Of a DNA stretch of 64,000 nucleotides, positions 53,190 to 61,092 are shown in pieces. The DNA comes from Saccharopolyspora antimicrobica (GTDB lineage Bacteria > Actinomycetota > Actinomycetes > Mycobacteriales > Pseudonocardiaceae). The position numbers were made by a program, and so were the translations under genes. Position 1 is the stretch's first letter. Each line of letters opens with the position of its first letter. The DNA lies in the NCBI RefSeq assembly GCF_003635025.1, contig NZ_RBXX01000001.1, positions 1-64,000 on the forward strand. The letters run 5' to 3'. The notes under the pieces were generated by a model that saw only the letters and a program-made list of their open reading frames with translations, was not told the DNA's origin and searched no databases.

Positions 53190-54215
53190 ATGCCTGTCCC
53201 CGCTCCCGACGTGGTCCGCGCCGCGGACGCCGAACTGGTCGTCACCGACCTCGCGCGATCCCGGTGGTTCTGGGTGGACGCGCTCGGCTTCGAAGCCATC
53301 GAGGAGGACGACGAGGTCATCTACCTGCGCGGCTACGAGGAGTTCCTGCACCACAGCCTGGTGCTGCGCAAGGGCCCGGAAGCCGGGTTGCGGCGGCTGT
53401 CCTACCGGGTGCGCACACCCGAGGACGTCCAGCGCGCCAAGGACTTCTTCGCCGCCAAGGGCCTGCCCACCCAGGACGTCCCGGCGGGCACCACCCGCGG
53501 CATCGGCGAGGCGGTGCGGGTGGAGGACCCGTTCGGCTTCCCGGTGGAGTTCTTCCACCACGCCGAGCAGGGGCCGCGCCACGTGCAGCGCTACGACCTG
53601 CGGCGCGGCGCCGAGCCCTCGCGCATCGACCACTTCAACGTGCTGACGCCGGACGTCCAGGCCGCGCACGACTTCTACGCCGAGCTCGGCTTCCGCACCT
53701 CCGAGACCATCGAGGACGCCGACCAGATCTACGCGGCGTGGATGTTCCGCAAGCCGACCGTGCACGACATCGCCTTCACCGGCGGCGCCGGGCCGCGCCT
53801 GCACCACATCGCCTTCTTCGTGCCGGAGTCGCACCAGATCCTGCGCGCCTGCGACATCCTCGGCTCCACCGCCGACCACGGGCACATCGAGCGCGGGCCG
53901 GGCCGCCACGGCGTGTCCAACGCCTTCTACCTGTACCTGCGCGACCCGGACGGGCACCGCCTGGAGCTCTACACCAGCGACTACTACACCGGCGACCCGG
54001 ACCACCAGACCTACCGGTGGGACGTGCAGGACCCGCGCCGCCGCGACTTCTGGGGCCACGACGTGGTGCCCTCCTGGTACCGCGAGGGCTCGACCGCGCT
54101 CGGCCTGGACGGCGCGCCGAAGGCTCTCGTGCACCCGCCGGTCTCGGAGGAGACCGTGCACGTCGGGGCCGACGGCCTGGGCGTGGTCACCGAAGCCGAG
54201 CTGCAGCGCTCCTGA
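53190..54215 (+). CDS. hpaD: homoprotocatechuate 2,3-dioxygenase-type extradiol dioxygenase
   Basis: The 341-residue VOC-fold protein has two tandem VOC modules. The iron ligands of the Brevibacterium enzyme are matched by His148 (SRIDHFNVL), His206 (LHHIAFF) and Glu259 (HRLELYTSDYY). It opens the ring of homoprotocatechuate (3,4-dihydroxyphenylacetate) by meta cleavage using Fe(II) or Mn(II). I chose ATG 53190 over GTG 53184; GGTAGG lies upstream. It is divergent from the fusion/GntR/DapA/ALDH operon and followed by an MHS transporter. The upstream monooxygenase (HpaBC) is not in the window. Confidence 0.9.
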   Translation: MPVPAPDVVRAADAELVVTDLARSRWFWVDALGFEAIEEDDEVIYLRGYEEFLHHSLVLRKGPEAGLRRLSYRVRTPEDVQRAKDFFAAKGLPTQDVPAGTTRGIGEAVRVEDPFGFPVEFFHHAEQGPRHVQRYDLRRGAEPSRIDHFNVLTPDVQAAHDFYAELGFRTSETIEDADQIYAAWMFRKPTVHDIAFTGGAGPRLHHIAFFVPESHQILRACDILGSTADHGHIERGPGRHGVSNAFYLYLRDPDGHRLELYTSDYYTGDPDHQTYRWDVQDPRRRDFWGHDVVPSWYREGSTALGLDGAPKALVHPPVSEETVHVGADGLGVVTEAELQRS

Positions 54216-54219
54216 TCGC

Positions 54220-54260
54220 GCGCGATCTCGCGGGAACGCCCGGTTCCCGCGAGATCGCGC
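54220..54260 (+). terminator. 18-bp perfect hairpin between dioxygenase and transporter genes
   Basis: GCGCGATCTCGCGGGAAC (54220-54237) pairs perfectly with 54243-54260 over a 5-base loop. It begins 5 bases after the dioxygenase stop. The transporter follows 44 bases later on the same strand, so the hairpin either ends the first transcript or lowers readthrough into the transporter. Confidence 0.8.
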
Positions 54261-54303
54261 CCCTGGCAAGGCAATCACGACCTCAGCGAAGAGGCGGGAC
54301 CAC

Positions 54304-55599
54304 ATGAGCAGCCCGGAGCAGGCGCGCCGCGCCCGACTGGCCAGCATGGTCGGCACCACCATCGAGTGGTACGACTACTTCCTCTACGGCACCGCCTCGG
54401 CGCTGATCTTCGCCCCGCAGTTCTTCCCCGACCTCTCCCCCACCGCGGGCAAGCTGGCCGCGTTCTCCACGCTGGCCATCGGGTTCGCCGCCCGCCCGCT
54501 GGGCGGCGTGGTGATGGGCCACTTCGGCGACCGCATCGGCCGCAAGTCGATGCTGGTGTTCTCGCTGCTGGTGATGGGCGGCTCAACGGTGGCCATCGGG
54601 CTGCTGCCGAACTACCAGACCTGGGGCGTGTGGGCGCCGCTGGCGCTGGTGCTCTGCCGCGTGCTGCAGGGGATCAGCGCGGGCGGCGAGTGGGGCGGCG
54701 CCGCGCTGATGGCCGTCGAGCACGCACCACCGCACCGGCGCGGCCTGTTCGGCTCCTACGCCCAGGTCGGCACCCCGCTGGGCATGGTGCTGTCCACAGT
54801 GGTCTTCCTGGTGGTGCGCCTGGCCGTCGACGAGCAGCAGTTCACGGCCTGGGGCTGGCGGATCCCGTTCCTGCTCAGCATCCTGCTGGTGCTGCTCGGC
54901 CTCTACATCCGGCTGCGGGTGGTGGAGAGCCCGGTGTTCGCGGAGGTCCGCGCGCAGGACCGCCGCGCGCGGATGCCGCTCGCCCAGGTGCTGCGCCGGC
55001 AGCCGACCGCGCTGCTCATCGCCGTCGGCACCTTCGTCGGCAACAACACGCTCGGCTACATCTTCATGGTCTACCTGGTCAGCTACAGCGTCGACGAGGC
55101 CGGGCTGGGCCAGCAGGTGGTGCTGGTGAACCTGGCGCTGGGCTCGGTGGTGTGGCTGGCGCTGACGCCGGTGTTCGGCGCGATGTCCGACCGGATCGGC
55201 CGCCGCAACGTCTACCTGATCGGCACCGCGCTGAGCGTGCTCTGGGCGTTCCCGCTGTTCTGGCTGATCGACACCGGCAGCGCCCTGCTGGTGCTGGTCG
55301 CGCAGGCGGTCTACGTGATCGGCGTGTCCGCCACCTACGCGCCGCAGGCAGCGCTGTTCACCGAGCTGTTCAGCCCCGAGTGGCGCTACTCCGGCGCCTC
55401 GCTGTCCTACTCGCTCGGCGCGGTGCTCGGCGGCGGCTTCGCGCCGATCGTGTGCACCGCGCTCTACAGCGCCTTCGGCACCACGGCGGCGATCTCCGGC
55501 TACATCGTCCTGGTGAACCTGATCAGCCTGGCGGCGATCGTGGCCATCCCGGCCCACCTCGGCAAGCCGCAGCCCAGTGCCCGGTCCGTTCGCACCTGA
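54304..55599 (+). CDS. MHS-family transporter, likely for 4-hydroxyphenylacetate or a related acid
   Basis: The 431-residue MFS protein has MHS landmarks: GTTIEWYDYFLYGTASALIF, GHFGDRIGRKSMLV, AGGEWGGAALMAVEHAPPHR, WGWRIPFLLS and LFSPEWRYSGASLSYSLGAV. It lies directly after the extradiol dioxygenase, which suggests uptake of 4-hydroxyphenylacetate or homoprotocatechuate by proton symport. The ATG follows GAAGAGGCGGG. Family call is firm; substrate is from context. Confidence 0.93.
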   Translation: MSSPEQARRARLASMVGTTIEWYDYFLYGTASALIFAPQFFPDLSPTAGKLAAFSTLAIGFAARPLGGVVMGHFGDRIGRKSMLVFSLLVMGGSTVAIGLLPNYQTWGVWAPLALVLCRVLQGISAGGEWGGAALMAVEHAPPHRRGLFGSYAQVGTPLGMVLSTVVFLVVRLAVDEQQFTAWGWRIPFLLSILLVLLGLYIRLRVVESPVFAEVRAQDRRARMPLAQVLRRQPTALLIAVGTFVGNNTLGYIFMVYLVSYSVDEAGLGQQVVLVNLALGSVVWLALTPVFGAMSDRIGRRNVYLIGTALSVLWAFPLFWLIDTGSALLVLVAQAVYVIGVSATYAPQAALFTELFSPEWRYSGASLSYSLGAVLGGGFAPIVCTALYSAFGTTAAISGYIVLVNLISLAAIVAIPAHLGKPQPSARSVRT

Positions 55600-55816
55600 T
55601 CCGGTAAGGCGCGCTGCTCGTCGATGTTGAGCCGGGCCGAGTGGCGCCCGCCAGGCGCGCTGATCGAGACGGGCGTGATCGCGCCCCATACGGGACCACC
55701 ACGGCATAGCGGCGGAAACGGGCCATTCGGGCCGTGCGCTGGCACACATTCGGGCGATCCGGAAATGAGTGGCAGGCACTTTACGACAGGCGAAGAATTT
55801 GCCGTGCTCGGCCTCG

Positions 55817-55845
55817 TTGACGACGATATTTGCCGTCAATAGAGT
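55817..55845 (+). promoter_or_regulatory. sigma-70-type promoter of the permease gene
   Basis: The 356-base gap 55600-55955 has no gene. It contains a near-consensus promoter TTGACG (55817-55822), 17-base spacer, TAGAGT (55840-55845), inside a local AT-rich patch. Transcription would begin near 55852, leaving a leader of about 105 bases before the permease ATG. The rest of the gap (55600-55810) shows no strong structure. Confidence 0.65.
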
Positions 55846-55955
55846 TCGGCCGCAACGCGAACGGCAATTCGACGGCCCCGGTTCTGCGGTGCGGAATCCG
55901 GTGCTTCACCATCTTTCCCGCTGCGAACAACGTCGGAAGTCCCAGGGGAGCACGC

Positions 55956-57407
55956 ATGTCCGGTTCCGCGCCCACCACCGCGCCCGCCTCCGGCTGGGGC
56001 CGGGTGATGCGGCGCAAACCGGTCGGCCAGCTCAACGCCGAGAGCGGCGCCGACAGCGGCGGCAGCGAGCTGCGGCGATCGCTGGGCGTGTTCCGGCTGA
56101 CCATGATCGGCGTGGGCTCCACGGTCGGCACCGGGATCTTCATCGTGCTCAACGAGGCGGTGCCCAAGGCCGGGCCCGCGGTGGTCGTGTCGTTCGTGCT
56201 GGCCGCCATCACCGCGGCCCTCACCGCGCTCTGCTACGCCGAGCTCGCCTCCACCATCCCGGTGTCCGGCGCGTCCTACACCTACGCCTACGCCACGATG
56301 GGCGAGCTGATCGCCTTCATCGTCGGGGCCTGCCTGCTGCTGGAGTACGGGGTGGCGGCCTCGGCGGTGGCCGTCGGCTGGGGCGAGTACCTCAACGCGC
56401 TGCTCGGCGACGTCACCGGCTGGCAGCTGCCGGCCGAGTTCAGCGCTCCACCCGGCGAGGGCGGGATCCTCAACGTGCCCGCCGCCGTGCTGGTCACCGC
56501 CTGCTGCCTGCTGCTGGTGCGCGGCGCGAAGGAGTCCGCGACGATCAACGCGATCACGGTGTGCATCAAGCTCGCCGTGCTGCTGCTGTTCGTCGCGGTG
56601 GCCTTCACCGCGTTCAACGCCGAGAACGCCCAGCCCTTCGCCCCGTTCGGCGCGGCCGGGGTCGGCGCCGCCGCCTCCATGGTCTTCTTCTCCTACATCG
56701 GCATGGACACCGTCTCCACCGCGGGCGAGGAGGTGCGCAACCCGCGCCGGACGCTGCCGCTGGCGCTGTTCTGGTGCGTCGTGATCGTCACCTCCATCTA
56801 CCTCCTGGTGGCCATCGCCGGCATCGGCGCGCAGCCGTGGCAGCGGTTCGAGGGCCAGCAGGCGGGCCTGGCGGCGATCCTGGGCGACCTGACCGGTTCC
56901 GGCTGGCCGGCGATCGTGCTCGCCGCCGGCGGTGTGGTGTCGATCTTCGGCGTCACGCTGACCACGATCTACGGCCAGACCCGGATCCTGTTCTCGATGG
57001 GCCGCGACGGCATGGTCCCGAAGGTCTTCCACACCGTCCACCCGCGCCGCCGGACCCCGGTGCACAACACGCTGATCGTCTCGCTGTTCGTCGGGCTGCT
57101 GGCGGCGGTGGTGCCGCTGAACACGCTGGCGAACCTGACCAGCATGGGCACCCTGGTGGCCTTCACCGTGGTCTCCGCGGGCGTGGTGATCCTCCGCCGC
57201 ACCCGCCCGGACCTCGACCGCGGCTTCCGCGCCCCGGGCGGCCCGGTGGTCCCGGCGCTGAGCATCGCGGCCTGCCTCTACCTGATCTCCCAGCTCCCGT
57301 GGAGCACGTACCTGATGTTCGCGATCTGGCTGGCGCTGGCCCTCACCCTGTACTTCACCTACAGCGTCAAGCACAGCAGCCTGGCCACCGGCGAACCTCG
57401 CGCGTAG
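55956..57407 (+). CDS. APC-family amino acid permease
   Basis: The 483-residue protein has twelve hydrophobic segments with the APC landmarks FRLTMIGVGSTVGTGIFIVL (unwound first helix), CYAELASTIPVSGASYTYAY, FFSYIGMDTVSTAGEEVRNP and a TM8 region FGVTLTTIYGQTRILFSMGR. It resembles the cationic amino acid transporter-like (CAT/YfnA) subgroup. It imports amino acids across the plasma membrane. Start ATG after AGGGGAG. It is monocistronic, flanked by its own promoter and a strong terminator. Confidence 0.93.
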   Translation: MSGSAPTTAPASGWGRVMRRKPVGQLNAESGADSGGSELRRSLGVFRLTMIGVGSTVGTGIFIVLNEAVPKAGPAVVVSFVLAAITAALTALCYAELASTIPVSGASYTYAYATMGELIAFIVGACLLLEYGVAASAVAVGWGEYLNALLGDVTGWQLPAEFSAPPGEGGILNVPAAVLVTACCLLLVRGAKESATINAITVCIKLAVLLLFVAVAFTAFNAENAQPFAPFGAAGVGAAASMVFFSYIGMDTVSTAGEEVRNPRRTLPLALFWCVVIVTSIYLLVAIAGIGAQPWQRFEGQQAGLAAILGDLTGSGWPAIVLAAGGVVSIFGVTLTTIYGQTRILFSMGRDGMVPKVFHTVHPRRRTPVHNTLIVSLFVGLLAAVVPLNTLANLTSMGTLVAFTVVSAGVVILRRTRPDLDRGFRAPGGPVVPALSIAACLYLISQLPWSTYLMFAIWLALALTLYFTYSVKHSSLATGEPRA

Positions 57408-57413
57408 CAGATC

Positions 57414-57444
57414 CCCGGCGACCGCGGCACACGCGGTCGCCGGG
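57414..57444 (+). terminator. 13-bp hairpin terminator
   Basis: CCCGGCGACCGCG (57414-57426) pairs perfectly with CGCGGTCGCCGGG (57432-57444) over the loop GCACA, 7 bases after the permease stop. Confidence 0.85.
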
Positions 57445-57560
57445 CGGTGCGAGTTTGGAAAAACCCCGAATCAGTGGGAAAATAGAAAGTCGGCGTGTCC
57501 ACCACCATCCAATGGGGACTCCGCCGAACCTGGTGTCAGGATAGCCGCTGTGAGGGGCAA

Positions 57561-59738
57561 GTGTCAAATCAGGGGTACGAAGAGGAACTTCGGTCCGAGC
57601 GCGGATACGTGGCTCAGCTCTACGCGCGGCTCGACGCCGAACGCGCGCGGGTGAGGGGCGAGTACCGGACTGCGCTGCGGGATCACGGCGGCACTGCCGT
57701 CGAGCGGGACGTCGACGTGCGCGCTCTCGCCCGGGAGGCGAAGCGGCTGGACGTGGCCGACAACGGGCTGTGCTTCGGCCGCCTGGACAGCATCTCCGGT
57801 GAGCGGTCGCACATCGGCCGGATCGGCATCTTCGACGAGGACGACGACTACGAGCCGCTGCTGCTCGACTGGCGGGCGCCCGCCGCCCGGCCGTTCTACA
57901 CCGCCACCGGCGCCAATCCGGAGAACATGCGGCGGCGCAGGCAGTTCCACACGCGCGGGCGCGAGCTGAGCGGCTTCACCGACGAGGTGCTCGGCCGTCC
58001 CGGTGGTGACGCGCAGGGCGACGCGGCGCTGCTCGCGGCGGTCAACGCACCGCGCGGTGAGGGAATGCGCGACATCGTGGCCACGATCCAGGCCGAGCAG
58101 GACGAGATCATCCGGCTCGACCACCCCGGGGTGCTGGTCATCGAAGGCGGTCCGGGCACCGGGAAGACCGTGGTCGCCCTGCACCGCGTCGCCTACCTGC
58201 TCTACACCCAGCGGGAGCGCATGGAGCGCCACGGCGTGCTCGTGGTCGGGCCGAATCCGGCGTTCCTGAACCACATCGGCCGCGTGCTGCCGTCGCTGGG
58301 CGAGTCCGACGTGGTGTTCATGACCACCGGCGATCTCGTGCCCGGCAAGCACGTCACGGCCGAGGACCCGCCGGAGGCCGCGCGGATCAAGGGCTCGCTG
58401 AAGATGCTGGACGTGCTGACGGCCGCCATCGCCGATCGCCAGCGGCTGCCGGAGAATCCGGTGCCGATCGAGCTGCAGGACGTCGTGGTGCGGATCGACG
58501 CCGAGACCGCGGAGTGGGCCAGGCAGGAGGCGCGCGACAGCGGCCTGCCGCACAACGAGGCCCGCGCGGTGTTCACCGAGATCGTGACCTACGTGCTCAC
58601 CGAGCGGGCCATCGCGCGGATCGGCAAGGGCTGGCTGACCAGGGCGGACAAGGAGGCTTGGGAGCAGCTGCGCGGCGATCTGATCAAGGAGCTCGCGGAG
58701 AACGACGCGTTCACCACCACGCTCGACGAGCTCTGGCCCGTGCTGACGCCGGAATCGCTGCTGGCACCGCTTTTCAGTTCCGCCGAGAGGCTGCGCGCCG
58801 CCGGCGCCGATCAGGCGCTGCTTCGCACCGACGGCGATGCCTGGACCGTTTCTGACGTGCCGCTGCTCGACGAGCTGGTCGACCTGCTGGGCCGCGACAA
58901 GTCCGCCGACCGGCAGGCCGCGCGGGAGCGCGAGCGGGAGGCCGAGTACGCCGAGGGCGTCATGGAGATCCTCAGCTTCGAGCGCCACGACATGATGGAC
59001 GACGAGGACCACCTGCTCGCCCAGGACCTGATCGACGCCGCGGACCTGGCCGACCGCTTCGGCCAGCGCGACACCCGCGACCTCGCCGAGCGCGCCGCCG
59101 CGGACCGGGACTGGACCTACCGGCACGTCGTGGTCGACGAGGCCCAGGAACTGTCCGAAATGGACTGGCGAGTGCTGATGCGGCGCTGCCCGAGCCGGTC
59201 GTTCACGGTGGTCGGCGACCTCGCCCAGCGCCGCTCGGAGGCCGGGGCGAGGTCCTGGGGCGCGATGCTGGAACCGTACGTGCCGGGCCGCTGGGTCTAC
59301 CGGTCGCTGACGGTGAACTACCGGACGCCCGCCGAGATCATGGCGGTCGCCGGGGCGGTGCTCGCCGAGTTCGCGCCGGAGATCGAGCCGCCGGACTCGG
59401 TCCGCGCGTGCGGCGTCCGGCCGTGGTCCAGGCAGGTCTGCGCGGACGGGCTGGCCGCCGCGATCGAGGAGTTCACCCGCGAGGAGGCCGACCGCGAGGG
59501 CACCTGCGTGGTGATCGGTCCGCCGGACGTGCCGGGCACCGTGCCCGCGTCGGAGACCAAGGGCCTGGAGTACGACGCCGTCCTGGTCGTGGAGCCGGAG
59601 CGCATCCTCGCCGACGGCCCGCGCGGAGCGGCGGAGCTCTACGTCTCCCTGACCCGTGCCACGCAGCGCCTCGGCGTCCTGCACGAGGGCCCGCTGCCGC
59701 AGGCGCTGTCCGGGCTCGCCGAGGCCGAGCGCGTGTAG
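57561..59738 (+). CDS. HelD-like RNA polymerase-associated ATPase (UvrD/Rep superfamily 1)
   Basis: The 725-residue protein has an N-terminal coiled-coil (YEEELRSERGYVAQLYARLD), Walker A GGPGTGKTV near 196, Walker B VVDEAQELSEMDWR, VGDLAQR and C-terminal motifs ETKGLEYDAVLVVEPE and LYVSLTRATQRLGVLH. This matches actinobacterial HelD, which removes or recycles stalled RNA polymerase and, as HelR, protects against rifamycins. The start is GTG 57561 after GAGGGG. Length and motif order agree with the family. I saw no rifamycin-associated inverted repeat upstream, so a resistance role is not supported by sequence. Confidence 0.9.
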   Translation: MSNQGYEEELRSERGYVAQLYARLDAERARVRGEYRTALRDHGGTAVERDVDVRALAREAKRLDVADNGLCFGRLDSISGERSHIGRIGIFDEDDDYEPLLLDWRAPAARPFYTATGANPENMRRRRQFHTRGRELSGFTDEVLGRPGGDAQGDAALLAAVNAPRGEGMRDIVATIQAEQDEIIRLDHPGVLVIEGGPGTGKTVVALHRVAYLLYTQRERMERHGVLVVGPNPAFLNHIGRVLPSLGESDVVFMTTGDLVPGKHVTAEDPPEAARIKGSLKMLDVLTAAIADRQRLPENPVPIELQDVVVRIDAETAEWARQEARDSGLPHNEARAVFTEIVTYVLTERAIARIGKGWLTRADKEAWEQLRGDLIKELAENDAFTTTLDELWPVLTPESLLAPLFSSAERLRAAGADQALLRTDGDAWTVSDVPLLDELVDLLGRDKSADRQAAREREREAEYAEGVMEILSFERHDMMDDEDHLLAQDLIDAADLADRFGQRDTRDLAERAAADRDWTYRHVVVDEAQELSEMDWRVLMRRCPSRSFTVVGDLAQRRSEAGARSWGAMLEPYVPGRWVYRSLTVNYRTPAEIMAVAGAVLAEFAPEIEPPDSVRACGVRPWSRQVCADGLAAAIEEFTREEADREGTCVVIGPPDVPGTVPASETKGLEYDAVLVVEPERILADGPRGAAELYVSLTRATQRLGVLHEGPLPQALSGLAEAERV

Positions 59739-59770
59739 CGGCGGCGGGCCCACCGGCCGACCATGTGCGC

Positions 59771-60484
59771 ATGGCATCCACGCTGCACGTGCGCATCGCC
59801 GCGGAGCTGCGGTTCTTCGCGGCTCCGCGGCACCGGGACGGGACGGCCGAGGTGCCCTACGACGGAACAGCGACCCTCGGCCACGTCGCCGAGTCGCTGG
59901 GCGTGCCGTTGACCGAGGTCGGTGCCCTGCTGGCCGACGGCGTGCCGCGCTCCCCCGCCTACCAGCCGCATGCCGGGACGACGCTGGAGATCCGGCCGGT
60001 CGAGCGGCCGCAGGACCTCCCGGCGCGCTTCCTGCTCGACGTGCACCTGGGCAAGCTCGCCCGGCGCCTGCGGCTGGTGGGCGTGGACGCGGCCTACCGC
60101 AACGACGCGGACGACGACGAACTGATCGCGGCGGCCGAACGGGAGCACCGGGTCCTGCTCACCCAGGACCGGGGCCTGCTGCAACGGCGAGCGCTGTGGG
60201 CGGGCGCCTACGTCCGCGGTTCCGACCCGGCTCGGCAGCTGGTCGACGTCGTCGAGCGGTTCGCGCCACCGCTGGCACCGTGGACGCGCTGCACCGCGTG
60301 CAACGGTCCGCTGATCCCAGTGTCCAAAGAGGACGTGCAGGCGGAGATCGAACCGGGCACTCGAAGGCACTACGACGAGTACGCCCGGTGCCGGGACTGC
60401 GAGCGGGTGCACTGGCGCGGAGCGCATTCCAGGCGGATCGACGCGATCATCCGCTCGGCGCAGGAGGCACATCCCGGCGGCTGA
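59771..60484 (+). CDS. ubiquitin-like + Mut7-C RNase domain protein
   Basis: The 237-residue protein has an N-terminal ubiquitin-like beta-grasp domain at about 1-80 (LHVRIAAELRFFAAPRHRDG, LEIRPVERPQ) and a C-terminal Mut7-C PIN-like domain with acidic residues (LLDVHLGKLARRLRLVGVDA, LLTQDRGLLQRR) and a zinc ribbon (CTACNGPL ... CRDCERVHW). Mut7-C proteins are predicted RNases, and the Ubl fusion is a known but little-studied bacterial layout. It starts at ATG 59771, 32 bases after the HelD-like gene, so an RNA-related operon is possible. Confidence 0.85.
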   Translation: MASTLHVRIAAELRFFAAPRHRDGTAEVPYDGTATLGHVAESLGVPLTEVGALLADGVPRSPAYQPHAGTTLEIRPVERPQDLPARFLLDVHLGKLARRLRLVGVDAAYRNDADDDELIAAAEREHRVLLTQDRGLLQRRALWAGAYVRGSDPARQLVDVVERFAPPLAPWTRCTACNGPLIPVSKEDVQAEIEPGTRRHYDEYARCRDCERVHWRGAHSRRIDAIIRSAQEAHPGG

Positions 60485-60514
60485 CCGGCTCAGATGGCCG
60501 GTTCCCCGCCCGGT

Positions 60515-60976
60515 CTAGGCGGGCGACTGGTCCGCCTGCAGGTTGTCGAGGATCTTGGCGGCGGTGTCCGCGAACTGGTCGAGCTCTTCGGGTGTGAGGC
60601 GGTCGACGAACAAGCGCCGGACTTCCCGGGCATGGCCGGGTACGGCGTCCTTGAGCGTGGCGAGTCCTTTCGCCGTGATCACCGCGTGCATGCCGCGGGA
60701 GCCGCACCGTTCCCGGGTGATCAGGCCTCGTCCGCTCATCCGGGTGAGCTGGTGATGCATGCGGCTCTTCTCCCAGCCGGCCACCCGGCCGAGTTCGTAG
60801 ACGCGCATCCGCCCCTCCGGCGCCTCGGACAGCACCGCGAGCACGGTGTAGTCGGCGTTGGACAAGCCGCTGGAGGACTGGAGCTGCTGTTCGACGCGCA
60901 TCCGCAGCAGCTCCAGCATCCGGAAGGAGGTTCGCCATGCGCGGAGCTCGCGCTCGGTCAGTCCCAGCTGTGCCAT
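60515..60976 (-). CDS. MarR-family transcriptional regulator
   Basis: The 153-residue protein has the MarR winged HTH (LSNADYTVLAVLSEAPEGRM, VYELGRVAGWEKSRMHHQLT, MSGRGLITRERCGSRGMHAV). The start is ATG 60976; an ATG at 60985 in the same frame is also possible. It is divergent from the amidohydrolase gene, and the gap contains paired TGACACATCAAC repeats that fit a MarR operator, so it most likely represses itself and that gene. Confidence 0.93.
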   Translation of the reverse strand: MAQLGLTERELRAWRTSFRMLELLRMRVEQQLQSSSGLSNADYTVLAVLSEAPEGRMRVYELGRVAGWEKSRMHHQLTRMSGRGLITRERCGSRGMHAVITAKGLATLKDAVPGHAREVRRLFVDRLTPEELDQFADTAAKILDNLQADQSPA

Positions 60977-60996
60977 GAGGTTCATCCTACCGCTCA

Positions 60997-61042
60997 GTTG
61001 ACACATCAACCCGTCGGTGTAAGTTGAGGTGACACATCAACT
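60997..61042. promoter_or_regulatory. putative MarR operators
   Basis: GTTGACACATCAAC (60997-61010) is an imperfect palindrome, and AGTTGA-N9-TCAACT (61022-61042) is another. Both contain TGACACATCAAC, at 60999 and 61030, exactly 31 bases or about three helical turns apart. The first site overlaps a TTGACA -35-like hexamer. The position between divergent MarR and amidohydrolase genes supports operator function. Confidence 0.65.
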
Positions 61043-61092
61043 CGCACGACCTCTCCGCGGGCAACTTCCGAAACCCATGAAGGAGGATCCGC

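Noticed and set aside
57445..57560. Rifamycin-associated element upstream of the HelD-like gene
   Set aside because: The expected long inverted repeat is absent, so a rifamycin-responsive role is not supported.
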